Translations under genes and position numbers: made by a program
NCBI GenBank assembly: GCA_034509495.1
Contig: CM067505.1
Location: forward strand, 11,311,067 to 11,375,066
Length of the DNA: 64,000 nucleotides
Source: Acestrorhynchus altus
Taxonomy: Eukaryota > Chordata > Actinopteri > Characiformes > Acestrorhynchidae
Direction of reading: 5' to 3'
Shown here: in pieces, positions 22,506 to 34,394 of the stretch
Position numbering within the stretch: position 1 is the stretch's first letter
How the letters are laid out: every line of letters begins with the position of its first letter
The notes under the pieces: generated by a model
Databases searched by the model: none
Told to the model about the DNA's origin: nothing
The model's input: only the letters and a program-made list of their open reading frames with translations

Positions 22506-24741
22506 AGGAGTTCTGTCACTATGTTTAGCAGAGGTAGGAAATTGCTCCAGTTGCTACTGTCATATCTTTGCACAATTAGCAGAAGTTGTATGGCCAGAAA
22601 CAGATGGGCAAAATGGGTGGGCATTTTTTTTCTTCCACATGTAAGGTACAACTGCAAAACATAATTTTATTTCTGTGTGTATCGTACTGCTTACAAAAAA
22701 CATACTGATGCAGCCTATTCAGCTGTAATAATCAAACACACCATTAGGATAGGTGCACCATTGTGACCCCTGCAGCGCTTCTTCATTTATTTATTTTTTT
22801 TTACAACATTAGTTCATTTTTTAAACTGCTTATATGACTGGGCATTAAACTAAAGCAAGATGCTGCACAATTAAATTTAGTTGTGGAAATTAAATTCTAT
22901 TAAGAGCCAAAACAGCATGGAAGTGTTATATAGAAGTACATATTAAATCAAAACACTCATCAAAACCTTGCTTGACTAAATATACTTCCCATTTCTTGCC
23001 ATCTTTAATCTCTACTTCTGTGTGTAGGGCTATGATTTCCACAGTGCAGAGAATTCGGACAGTGTTGCAGAAGTGATGCATAAAAATGGATTCAAACATT
23101 AAAATGGTGCATAAAATTTTAATAAACAACATTGCATGTTATGCAAAAACTGAATTTATTCTATTAGCACTTGAGCTTACAACACATTTTGACATACTTC
23201 TTTTTCTGTGCATGTACATCAGGCTGTATAGTGTGGGAACAATGTTGAACAGACCAGCTTCGGGTCCATCAGTATCATAGAAAAACACAGCATTAACTGC
23301 ATAAATCGTAACAAAACACTCCCCACAGAGTTTTGCCGCCATGTAGACGAAACAGTTACAATAAATTAAAAAAAACACCTCAAGAGAGAATAAAATTAAG
23401 ATCAGCCAACAATAGACAACAAACATAAAATAAACAACAATATTGTCTGATGTAATCCATGTGTTTGTGGAGGACTTTATTGATAATGTATATGGAGAGT
23501 AGAATGCCACACTGAAGATAAGTAAGTAACATTTAAATGTACGTGTGTATGTGTGTATGTATGTGTGTGTATATTTCTATAATTGTATAAAAAATTGTTG
23601 TCAATAGAATTGAATTTCAATACATTTGCAATTGTCTTTATAAATGCATTTTCCATACAAACCAAAATACAACAAAAAAACCCTAAAATCTGAATGGGAG
23701 CAAAAAACACCAAACAAACAAACAAACAAAAAAATTAGGAATTTGGGGCAAAAAAAACCCCAGATTGATTTCATAGTTCAGTATGCGTGTGTCACTTTTG
23801 GAAATCTTTTCATGCTTTGCTGTGTATTATAAATTCTTCATTAACACTACATTTACATACCATTGACTGAATTAAAAATGAACACCATGGTTTAATTTCC
23901 AACTGGCTGCCAGGTTTGCAACCATAGTCTGCACAGTAGGTACCAGGCCTACTTATTTTTTTGGAACTAACACCCCCCCCTGTCTCAGACTGCCTTCAAC
24001 AAGCTTAAACATTGGCCTAGGAGAAGGGCATCTGGATGGGGCATTTTTTACTGTGCAGTAAAATACCACTTAGACTCTGAGCATGTTTGGATTCATACTG
24101 ATCTCACTCTTCATACTGTGAGCAGTAATATATCATTAGACTGTCTTGGGAGCAAGAGCCACAGATCACCGCTTTAAATTTAACAAATGTATTGTTAAAT
24201 TTGAAAGCTAACTCACTTTTAGATTTTGAACAGAAACCTGTTAGAATTATTAAGTGTGTTTTTGGAGGTTAACTGTGGCTTATTTTACTACTAATGCATA
24301 TATTCAACCTCAAAGGTGTATCTCAAATCTTGTGATGTTCTAAAAAGAATAAAACAAATGGGGATATCAATCAAGTAAACCAAGTCTCTTGAAGGCATTT
24401 TTGAAAGTTAATGAAGTAACATGATTTTTTTCCAGACCATGTCAAGATGTACCAAAATACTGGATAATTAGTTAACTGATTATCAACAAGAATATTAATT
24501 AGTAAATTAGTAAAAAAAAATTTAAATAAGTGAAAATTATTTAATTTGGTTTTTGAAAGTCTGGACACAAAAAACATGAAGATCATTCCAAAGAACATTT
24601 TGGAGGAGGTGTAGAGTAACTTCAGTGTAACTTCAGTTTAGCCTCTGTGCTTGGTTTGCCACTTCTTGCAGGAAATCATTTATATTGGTATACCTACCAC
24701 CCTTAATATACAATTCTAGCTGCAGACCCACTTTCCTAGTC

Positions 24742-24744
<3 letters not shown>
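22506..24744. other. Intronic DNA with no gene found
   Basis: AT-rich; minor GT/AC runs near 23540-23570. The open frames here are long only because the composition is skewed. Confidence 0.4.

Positions 24745-24826
<82 letters not shown>
24745..24826. repeat. (CT)n microsatellite
   Basis: About 40 pure CT units. Confidence 0.95.
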
Positions 24827-24829
<3 letters not shown>

Positions 24830-26159
24830 CTCTGCTTCTCAGCCTCAATTAGAGGTGCTGTCAGAGCTAAAGGAAGGGTTTTGAACAGAGTCAAATCTAT
24901 CTAGGGAGAGAGATAAAGAGAGAAATGGGTGCAAGAGGGGGTAGATGCTGATGCTCTCCAGATGGATGACAACAGAGGTCACAGCAGCTTGAGTCACTTA
25001 AGAGAGGGTGGTAGTGTTATGGGTATAAGTGCTTTGAGATGTGAAAACTGAGAAAGAAAAAGAAAGTGGAGAGTTACAAAAAAAAAAAAACTATCACCAC
25101 ACAGATCATCTTACAAGAAGGACTTCAGTCTGTGAGAATGCAGGAAAAACTGTGACTAGAGTAAGTGACAACAAAGAAACAGAGATTTTGAACCTTAATG
25201 CAGGCAATGCAGATGTGTGCATGTGTCTGTAGTAAGGATTTCAGAAGGCAAACAGAAGAATGGATTTTAAAAACTGAGCTTTTCTAGGCCAGTATTTAGT
25301 TTGGTTAGTGCAGTGTGCATAGTGTTGATTCTGCTTCAACCGCCCTCACTCCACACTCACAACATATAGTGGCTGTTCACTTTTTATTAACATGTTTTTA
25401 GTGATCAGAAAATCCAGATGTAAACATCCTCCAGGGGCACTGTTTTCAGATTATAAACTCACTGCACTGCACCACAATGTTACAGTGACTCTCTTTGCTA
25501 CCTCGGTGGTTGAATGCAGCTGCGTAGATTTTTGGAGACCACTTTTCCCCAAATTCAGTGTCTGATTTTGTCCATGAAAGACTGACTGGTATTTAGTATT
25601 TATGAAACTACACACAACTCTGCCCCACTACTTTTCACTTTCTGCGTAGTTTAAAAAGCCTGCTCTTTAAGTGCCTAATTTAAACTTTTTTCCTTCAGGG
25701 GTTCATGGCATGTAATATACTTGATTTACAGTTGGTCATGTGAAATTAAAATTGTATCACATCCATTTAACTGGAGAAGCATTTTAGTAAAGGGTTGTAA
25801 AGCCCCATACTGCCCCTTCTATACATTTACATTCTTGTTCTTCAGAGAGACATAATGGAATGAAAAAGGCATGTGGACGTGGGTTATGTTTTGTAAAAAT
25901 TGCTCATTCTCCTTTTCCCCCTTTCTCCTCATCTTCATTTTCTTTATTTGTCTCCCACTTTCACTTTTCACTTTCTAGGCTTCTGGCACTAGAAAAAATG
26001 CCCTTGATCTTCCTGACTTAAAACAAGGGAAAACTCGGTGGCCCCTTTTTGTGCATTGTAGATACTCAGTCCAAATTTTCTTAGTGCACTCCTGCTGTGT
26101 GTTTGTCAGCATTTCATTAAATTGTCATCACCACCACCATCATTGGCATGGAGTCTCAC
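24827..26159. other. Intronic DNA with no gene found
   Basis: Purine-rich at 24900-25080. No gene or repeat family assigned. Confidence 0.4.
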
Positions 26160-26239
26160 TGCTCCTGTCTCCAAAGTCTGTCTCTCCCTCTCTCTCTCTC
26201 CATCTCTCTCTCCATCTCTCTCTCCCTCTCTCTCCTCTC

Positions 26240-26297
<58 letters not shown>
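26160..26297. repeat. (CT)n-rich microsatellite
   Basis: CT units with CCAT interruptions, then a pure run of about 60 bp. Confidence 0.95.
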
Positions 26298-26298
<1 letters not shown>

Positions 26299-26629
26299 AC
26301 CCCCTCTCAGATAGTAGGGAATTGCATGCAGGCTATGTGTGTGAGAGAGAGAGGATAGGGAGAGAAGCTGACTGACTAGAGAAATGTTGAAGAGAGATAG
26401 AATATTGAAGGGCTATGGGAGTAGTGTGTGCATGAACGAGAGACACGCATAGGATGAGTCTGGAACTGTGACGGCAGCTGTGATTACAGCTATGACACTC
26501 CCTGATTAAACACACATTTAAATAGACATTGCCTGGAGGAGAGAGAAAGAGAGAGAGAACACGACTTGTGCCTGCACTGAATATTTATGGTAGTCTTTCA
26601 TGGATATTAGAGTTTACAGGTCCATCTTT

Positions 26630-26655
26630 CTCACTCTCACTCTCTCTCTCTCACT

Positions 26656-26689
<34 letters not shown>

Positions 26690-26700
26690 CACACGCACAG
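26630..26700. repeat. (CT)n then (CA)n compound microsatellite
   Basis: ACTCTCTCTCTC changes into ACACAC, with two GCACAC interruptions. Confidence 0.9.
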
Positions 26701-26754
26701 TCTAAATCTCTGCATTTTGTGCTTTGGTTTTTTGTATGTTTCTCTTCAGCACAA

Positions 26755-28085
26755 TTTCTTTATTCAAATCAAATTAATTGAAGCAATTTTCTTTGCATAG
26801 TGACTTTTCCTGATGTTACAAAGCAGCTCTACAGAAATCCAAAAGCCAGAAGACAAAAAAGGAAAAACTCCCTCAATGCTGGAGGCAGAAACCTTGGGAG
26901 GAACATGGCTCACAAGTGGGGACCCGTCCTCCTCTGATCAAACTACTAATAATTATAAAAAACAATGTATAATATGCTTTTCATCAGTCTCAGTCCAGGC
27001 CAGTAGGTAATCATTAGCTCTCTAAAGGTAAATGGGTAGAATTAATTGTGTCTAGATTTAGATTTATGGGGAACAGAGACTATAAACATTACCAGAGTCA
27101 TCATGGCACTCTGAAACATTGGCATCCTCCACTCCATCATCCATGAACCTGAGTGATTACATACAAGTGGCATGATGATAACACCAACATGCCAGTTTAC
27201 TATAATTCCCTATGTCTGTGAACCGCTGGACCTGAAACCTTTATGTAAAGGGATACATAATTGAACAAACAAGTTTTCAGCCTATCCTTGAAGATTGTGA
27301 CTGTGCACAAAACATGGAAGGTTATTCAAGAGTTTGGGGGCATTTTAACCGAATATAATGGAATACTGGGAACTAGTAGGAAGCCAGTATCCTGTTACCT
27401 GCAGGTTTTCTTTCCAAACAATGATGCACACCTGGTTCTACTTGTATAATCAATTATGCTGTAGTTAAGCTCCTGCTTTATTGGAACAAAAACCCCACAA
27501 TGTTCTAGTTTTGACCCTGGCTGCAGTATTTTGAAGTTATGAAAATTAGCTTGGAAATGTTATAAAGATGAAGAAAAACTGTTTCTTTAAAAAATAAAAA
27601 TGAGTTAGAATTACTTATAACAGAGAAATCAGCCAGATTTAAAATTAAGTCTGATAATTCGTTTCTTGCAGCTTTTGGACCTACAAGGAGAGCCTCTGAT
27701 TTGTCACTATTTAGAAAGAAGACGTCATCCAACATTTTATGCTTTTTACACAGTCCTCTATTTTCTTTAGCCTAAGTTAATTATCGGGTTTAGCTGATGT
27801 GTATCATCTGTGTAACAGTCGATGTTAATGCAGTGTCTATTTATAACCGTGCCTAATGGCAGCCTGTGATGTGTGAATAATAATGGTCCTAAAAGAGAGC
27901 CTTGCAGGATTCCATATAGCATTTTTGTGTGATTGAAAGATAGATACATCATTTACTTTTAATGAAGTGATGCATACAATCAGTTAATAGGATATTAATA
28001 ATTGTAGGATTTTAACAAATTTGAATCTTTTATGAGAATAGTGTGATCTATTGTATCAAAAATTAACTAGTCAAATAGCACTAGA
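26755..28085 (-). pseudogene. Decayed LINE (L2/Maui-like) with RT motifs and 3' region
   Basis: Read on the minus strand from 28085: FDTIDHTILI (palm motif A); then GILQGSLLGPLLF and NRHCINIDCYTDDTHQL, i.e. the PQG region and motif C with YTDD in place of YADD; then FFLNSDKSEALLVGPKAARN and LSDLILNLADFSVIS, the post-palm segment of this clade. Below 27000 a non-coding stretch with CCTTGGGAGGAAC and CAAAGCAGCTCTACAGAAAT looks like the 3' UTR often attached to these elements. Stops and frameshifts are numerous and the Y-A-D-D to Y-T-D-D change is in the active site, so it is dead. Confidence 0.65.
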
Positions 28086-30469
28086 TATGCAGCCTTGATC
28101 AGAGAATGTAATGTAAATTGTAAAATGTAATTTTTTTATTTATTTATTTATTCTTTTTACTAATTCTCACTTATTGTGTGCCCTAATCTCATATTCCTCT
28201 GCTATGATTACCTCTCTTTGTAGTATGAGCATCCTCCCCCTTTTCTCTTTCACAATCTTTCTGTCTCTCACTCTGAGTCTGGAGATCTTTCTGTCTCTGC
28301 TATTGAGGTGGACTGCATGTCCCAGGTTGAAGTGCCCTACTTTCCTCTTCCCCTCCCTCCATTTATTTATTCACATTCTGAGGGATGAAGGAAGGGCAAG
28401 CAAAGAAGTATGAGAGAACAAGGAGAGATAAGGAGGAGAAGTAGACATTAGATAACCACTAATGAGCATATTTGCCATTGCAGCCCTGTTACAGTGATAA
28501 AGGGGTCAAAAATAACATGGTGAGAGATTAAAGATGAACTCCAGTGTAAGCTGGCTGGCCTCTTTTTCTTCTTCTGCCTAAACCTGCTTACAGACAGATT
28601 TCCACAGTTTATTTATTCACGGATGCCTTTTTTTGAATACACCGATTAGCTCACTTCCTACATATTGTCACAAATGTTTTTACAGAAGGGTATCGTATGA
28701 TTACTGAATTTACAGGAGGGGGAAGTTATTTAACTGAAATAAATGTAAATTAAGATTTTAATGCAGCTTTGTCTTTAATAAATATAAAGCATTCTCAGTT
28801 GGTTTCAGATCAGGTCACTCAGCCGTTTAAAAACATTCGAGTTCTATGGCTTATGAAGCTCTGGGGTTGCTTACACCTGTTATTTGCTTATCATACATTT
28901 GTCCGTTGGCGTTGCCAGTAATTTGCATCTTGAAGTAAACCCTCTGTATTGACATTCAGGAAGTCTCCTAATTGATATGCCTCCCTCCTCAAAAGTGTTA
29001 TTGACTTAACTAGACCTACACGTGTTGGGTTTTCCCACTGAGGAAAGAATTCTATTAATCTATTTTCATTTTTTTACTTCATCATTGTGTTTCTTATCTT
29101 GCCAGTGTGTTCTCTCCTTAAAAATGTATGTTGTGTACAAGAATTGTGATTTGACAACTCCTATTGTTTCTATTATCTCTTTGAGTTTGTTTGGTTTTTA
29201 ATGATGACCTTCACTTGGCTTGTGACCTGTTTGGACTGCATATCAAGTTCCATTGAACAGCTATCAAATGCATATTACACATGTGGAAACAGCTCCAGAC
29301 CTTTTCCCTAATTTGGTGTGAAAAAATAATGGAACACCCACTTTTTTGGCAATGAAATAAAACATTGGAGAAAGGGTTTTTATGCTTTTTTGTGAATGGC
29401 ATGTGTGAGTGGAATTCACACTTTAAGCCACCTCTTAAGATGGACATGTTTACATGCATTTTTGGACATTTTACAGAACAGTCAGTAAACATTAAAGAAG
29501 TCAGAAAGTTCAAACCATCCATAAGTGTTTTCACACTGCCAACAAACCAGATCATGGCTGCAACTACTTCTTTAGGATACCTAAATTCAGTGGTCTGCAG
29601 CACCTTTCATACTTGCTGTTTTGGTTCAGACCAAATGAAAGTTTTTATAAAGTCCAGACCAAACAATGTTGGTGTGAAATTCAATCTTGTACAATTATTA
29701 ATTTTGTTATCGACAAATAAAAACATGAAGTTACACCAAACAGTCAATGTCTGGGTTTCAGTCACTCCCTGGTTCACAGTAGGGCATGACTAGGATGTTG
29801 ATTCCTAAAACTGAGGTACCATATTTATCTACATGAGCAGTGAGATATTCACAATTACTAGATTTAATTGTATAATAATACATAAGTATTTATTAAGACT
29901 TAAGTCTTTAATGGATATCTGCTCAAATACCAGTCAAATATGATACATCCATCACTTCCAGCTTTAGTATAACATATTATAACCCAAGAAATAATAAAAT
30001 AGAAGCTAACAAATGTATATTTTAAATCCACTTCTGTAATCTAATCCACTTAACTGTAATCTCTGCTTTCTGTGCTGTAGTGTATGCATTGGCTGTTTAT
30101 ACATAAGCTTTATTTGGATGTCTGTGACCCTTATTCAAAATCATTCACAGGTAGAATCTGAAAACAGAAATCTGACAGCTCATCTGCACTAATCAATTTA
30201 CAGTTTAGGTTAATCCAGGTCAGATTACTGAGTTTGATGACAACCATCACAATTTTTTGCAAGCGCAACATCCACTAAATAGACAAAGGTACAGGGGTAA
30301 CTCATCCATTCTTTCAAAATCAAGGGTATTAAAAAGGTTTTGTCTTGCTTTTGGTGGGGTAACTCTGCTCTCCAGGGACCTGCATTCAGCAAGTGAGATG
30401 AGGACTTGCATTCATATGTGAGATCAGGATTTTGGATGATCATCACATCACCTCATCCTCAGCTCCCCA
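28086..30469. other. Intronic DNA, mostly unassigned
   Basis: Contains (TTTA)n near 28135-28155. At 29310-29345 TGGTGTGAAAAAATAATGGA could be a transposon end, but no partner was found. Both frames crossing 29211-29793 lack family resemblance. Confidence 0.35.
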
Positions 30470-30690
30470 ACTCAGCCCAAAAGTATCGGCTGTAGCACCA
30501 TCATTCCAGTGAACACAGTTCTACTGCTCCACAGTGTTTAAACCCATCCATCCCACACTTGGCATTAGGTATTACTCCAGCTGCTTCACTGATGTGCCCA
30601 GTGGTCATGTTTATCTGCTTCTGAGAATCCTGTTTTATTGGCAGCACTTCTCTACAGGGACTAGACAAGCCATGTGTGTACTTTTGCGCA
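30470..30690. repeat. Interspersed DNA-transposon fragment
   Basis: GCTGTAGCACCATCATTCCA, ACAGTTCTACTGCTCCACAG and TTGGCATTAGGTATTACTCC follow the order I recall from a widespread fish DNA transposon. No frame and no termini are visible. Confidence 0.4.
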
Positions 30691-30834
30691 TCTGTGTCAG
30701 CAATTGTTGAAATTTAAATTACAGTGTGATATTTCTTCATAAAAATGATCTAAAACTTAATCAGATATTTACATGATTTACACGAAGTCCTAAAATACAT
30801 AAGTAACCAAATCAAACAAATGAGAAAATTATTA

Positions 30835-31860
30835 AAAGAGCTGTTGGATATAGTTAGATGTCATCTGCATATGAGCTGATTTTGTGGCAATGTGAGTTTG
30901 TTTGAATACATGAGATGTTATTCTGTCTAATGGCTGAAGCAAGTAATTAAACAAAATGTGCAAAAAGAAGTGGTGATAACGGGCATGCTTGTCTGGTACC
31001 TCTTTTTAGAGTGAAATATTTGGATATTAATCCATTAGTGATTATAGATGCTGATGATGAGTATAAATTGTTAATCCAGTTGATGAAATGGGAGCAAAAC
31101 CAAAATGATTAAGGGAGGTAAAGAGAAAGGGCCACATTACCCTGTCGAACGCCTTTTCTGCATCTAAAGTTAATGCTATGGCTGGGTGTTGGGTCTTAGT
31201 GTATGTTTTTTGTGTGTATAATTCTATTATGTTAAATTATCTTCTCATTTTTTCCGAGGAGTATCTGCCTTTAATGAAGCCAGTCTGGACTGGGTGTGTG
31301 AGTGAGGGGATTACAGATTCTAAACTTAGTGCTAGGGCTTTGCTTATGATTTTGACATCTGTATTTATTAAAGATATAGGATGATAGCTGGAACATTGTG
31401 CATGGTTTCTGTTAGGTTTGAGGAAAAAGTGTAATTAAAGCTGTACTCATGTGATGGGGAATTTTGGAATTATGGAGGGTTCCGGAAATCTCATTAAATA
31501 GTAGGGGGCAAATTAGGGGCCAAACGTGTTTATAAAATTCTGCAGGGAAACAATCTAAACCTGGGGACTTCTTATTAGACATACGTTGTAATGCTTTTTC
31601 CAGTTCATTTATGGAGAGTGGCATATGCAGATGTTGTGCCTGCTCAGTGGACAATTTAGGGAAGGAGACACTCCTTAGAAATGTGTCAGCTTGGGTAATT
31701 GTTGTGGTTTGGTCTGGGGTGTATAAATTAGAATAGTAATTTCTAAATATTTTGTTAATTGCTCTATGTGCTCTATATGTGTTATGTTTCCAAGAGTATC
31801 TTCTACTGTGGTGATGTTAGATTTTTCAGTTTGTTGTTTCAGTTGATTTGCTTATTATTA
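30835..31860 (-). pseudogene. L1/Tx1-like LINE reverse-transcriptase fragment
   Basis: Minus strand, in order: LSINELEKALQRMSNKKSPG then LDCFPAEFYKHVWPL (31545-31620), the linker and finger start of L1-clade RTs; IALTLDAEKAFDRVMW (about 31130-31180), palm motif A in the L1 form; KRGTRQACPLSP in shifted frame near 30985; and SYADD at 30860-30874, the catalytic motif C. Although both catalytic aspartate motifs survive, frameshifts and stops lie between them. The endonuclease, thumb and 3' end are missing. Probably the same clade as 4290-4985. Confidence 0.75.
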
Positions 31861-31949
31861 AAAAAAAACAGAAAACATGGAATCATGGTATCATGAAAAT
31901 TAACAACACAAAAATAGTCAGATGTTTTAAAAGGATTACAATCAGGTGT

Positions 31950-32460
31950 GAGTAGGTGAGCAGGGACCTATTAAAGTCTAATACCTACCACATGTTTGTG
32001 GAAGTGTTTAATGGCACAAACAAAAGAGATTTCTGAGGACATCAGAAAAAGATTTGTTGTTGAAATTCAAGACCCTCCCCAGTGTGGCTGACCAACAAAG
32101 ATCACACTAAGAACAGGGCATGTAATAGTCTCTGAAGTCACAAAGGAACCCAGTTTAACCTTTAATCAACTAAAGGCCCTTTGGGTAATTTTTATTAATC
32201 CACCACCAAGAGAACACTGAACAACAAGGAGGAAGCCACTGCTCTCCATAAAGAACATTGCTGCCCATCTACAATTTGCTAAATATTATATTAACAAGCC
32301 AGAAGGCTATTGAAGCAATGTTTTGAAACAAGCAGTTCATGGGAGGAAACCCACCAACATTACAGTTTTGTATGCAGGAATAGGCTAAAATTCTGTAGGC
32401 AGAAATATAGCAAATTCTAAAGGGTTCAAACACTTCTAAGCACCACTGTAGATTAATGCA
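31950..32460 (+). pseudogene. Tc1-like transposon relic (family 2)
   Basis: Transposase-derived wording is shared with 43800-44605: CAAGACC then CTCCCCAG, AGTCTCTGAAGTCACAAAGG, ACAAGGAGGAAGCCACTGCTC, and AAGCAGTTCATGGGAGGAAAC. It ends CTTCTAAGCACCACTGTAG, a Tc1-type terminus. The frame is broken throughout. Confidence 0.6.
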
Positions 32461-32468
32461 TTCATAAA

Positions 32469-32500
32469 AGGGGTGCCACAAACATTTGAACATTTAGTGT
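32469..32500 (+). repeat. Single end of the MITE seen at 51551-51697
   Basis: GGGGTGCCACAAACATTTGA, ending in TTTAGTG, matches the right terminus of the 51551 element. The left end is absent. Confidence 0.45.
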
Positions 32501-32839
32501 ATGGCATGTGGTCAGGTGGTGTTTACATTTTTTTTTCTAAATTAGTAATTGTATGCAAATGTAAATTCAAGACAAATGTAGCATTTTTTTGTAACTTTAC
32601 GTAATTTAGTAGTTTAGTCTGTTACAGATAAGACCTCACAACAAAGGTTTAACTTGTGTATATATACAATTTAAAGTCATATAGATTTGCATCTTTTTTT
32701 ATAAATGTTGGACATATCTCTTTAAAAATTTAAACCACTTCTCTTTAATGACACTTGCTGAATGCTACTAATATTGATTGGCTCTGTTAGCTTATATGTT
32801 GGAGCTGGAGTACAAGAGTGTAACTTTAATTTTTATATG

Positions 32840-33130
32840 TCCTAATTAGCACACCACATCAGCTGCAGATGAGGATTAAGGAGGAGGCTGCCTTATTTAA
32901 AACTCAGACATTTAGTGTTGTTTGTTCTCGATTGTTGAAGTGACCTTCAGCCTAAATTCAGGAAAAAATGGTCATTCAGGAAAAAAATGGTTGTAGATGC
33001 AGATGAGTCTTTTTTAAAAAGGCTTTAATCAGCCATTCTGCTGCCTGGAAAATAATTTACAAGTGAAGAACATTTTAATACAATTGCCAACATGAATTAG
33101 GAAATGTCTAATTGAGATTATTTCAGACAA
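32840..33130 (+). promoter_or_regulatory. Candidate intronic enhancer (motif-dense, repeat-free)
   Basis: CCTAATTAGC (homeodomain), CAGCTG and CAGATG (E-boxes) and GGATTA (bicoid type) lie within 45 bases at 32840-32885. CTAATTGAGATTA follows near 33107. The stretch contains no recognised transposon. This is motif density only; conservation was not tested. Confidence 0.25.
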
Positions 33131-33369
33131 TGGGAAAACTACTTGCTATTAGGGAATATATATGGATATGGATATCCTAACCTTTTCCTTACAAGACAAT
33201 TGCATTTCTATGATTTATTATAATTTCAGTATTATTTTGTTATTATTATTATTTTATTATTATTTTACCTCTGAATATTGTAATGTTTTATTTCCACAAA
33301 AACTCTCATATGCCATTAGGTATGATCAGTCAGTTATAATGGTTTGTTTACCTGTAAAGAGTTACTGAT

Positions 33370-34020
33370 TTTATTTTAATATATATTTTTTTTATTTAAC
33401 CAGGCAGGCCTTTAAGAACAGATCCTTATTTAAAGAGCGACCTGGCAAGCACCAAATGACACTTTTAAAGGAAGGGGAGAGAAGGTGGAAGTGGAGGCTC
33501 AGTTCAAATCAGTTCAATCTGAACATTTGTACATATGGTTATAAAATTAGCAACATGTACAATTGTCACTTTAAATATTGTAAATATTGTACGATAATTT
33601 AAAATCCAGACTAAATAGAGATCAAAACCCAGTACCCAATCATTTTAGTAAAATAGAAAGATCAACAGTGTCAAAGTGTAAGCTAAATCAATGAATATTG
33701 CTGCACAATGTTGCTTGGAATGTATTATATATATGCAATTAAGGAATTTTAAGGTAACTGTAACACAGCCTTAACGTGGATCAGGAGACTACACCTTAGA
33801 TAGCACACTGTTACTGCTAACTGCCTATAGAGGATGAACAATAGCTGCTTTCCAGTCAGCTGAAATCAGCATGAATATAGATGTCTGTAATAGGGGCTGC
33901 AATAACTGGAGCTGCCATTTAAAAGAAATCAAGGCTAGCTTGTCTGACCCTGCATGGATTTAATTTAATTGGATTTAATGCCATTTTTTTAAAACCCCAA
34001 CATTCTAAAACATTTTAGAT
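33370..34020 (-). pseudogene. Decayed LINE fragment with finger-domain remnant
   Basis: On the minus strand near 33870-33930 a shifted frame reads MAAPVIAAPITDIY and a following frame SADWKAAIVHP, matching the pre-palm region of L2/CR1-like RTs. The 33390-33450 end (TTATTTAACCAGGCAGGCC, then GAGCGACCTGGC) is a common fish LINE 3' end. Nothing intact remains. Confidence 0.45.
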
Positions 34021-34059
34021 GTATGTAAGGTATCATTAACTTCAAGTTCTAGAACCATG

Positions 34060-34305
34060 TTAAGGGCCAGTGGTTATAACCAGCCTTGGGACTGGAAGGT
34101 CACTGGTTTGAATCCCTGAACTGGCAGGACATGACTGAAGCGCCCGTGAGCAAGGCACTGAACTCCACATCTGCTCCCGCTGAGGGCACATGTGCTCACT
34201 GCCCCCTTGTGTGTGAATTCACTTGTGTGGATGGGTAAAATACGGAGGTCTAATTCCCATGTGTGCATAACACAGTGGGTCAAATGAGTATAACTACTAC
34301 TTATG
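34060..34305 (+). repeat. tRNA-derived SINE (family with 45365-45660)
   Basis: An A-box-like TGGTTATAACC at about 34070 and a B box GGTTTGAATCC at 34105-34115 form the tRNA head. The body follows: GAGCAAGGCACTGAACTCC, GTGCTCACTGCCCCC, GTGTGGATGGGTAAAATACGG, ACAGTGGGTCA. It is the better preserved of two copies in the window. Confidence 0.7.
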
Positions 34306-34394
34306 TTACAGAGGCCAACTTGTTTCCAGCTTTTGGTGCCCTGCAGGTAGCAAGAAGCAAAAGTAGGTCTTTAATATAATTCAAACTTTCATTT

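Noticed and set aside
34060..34130. tRNA gene
   Set aside because: A and B boxes are present, but the fold is incomplete and a SINE body follows; the same holds at 13890 and 45380.
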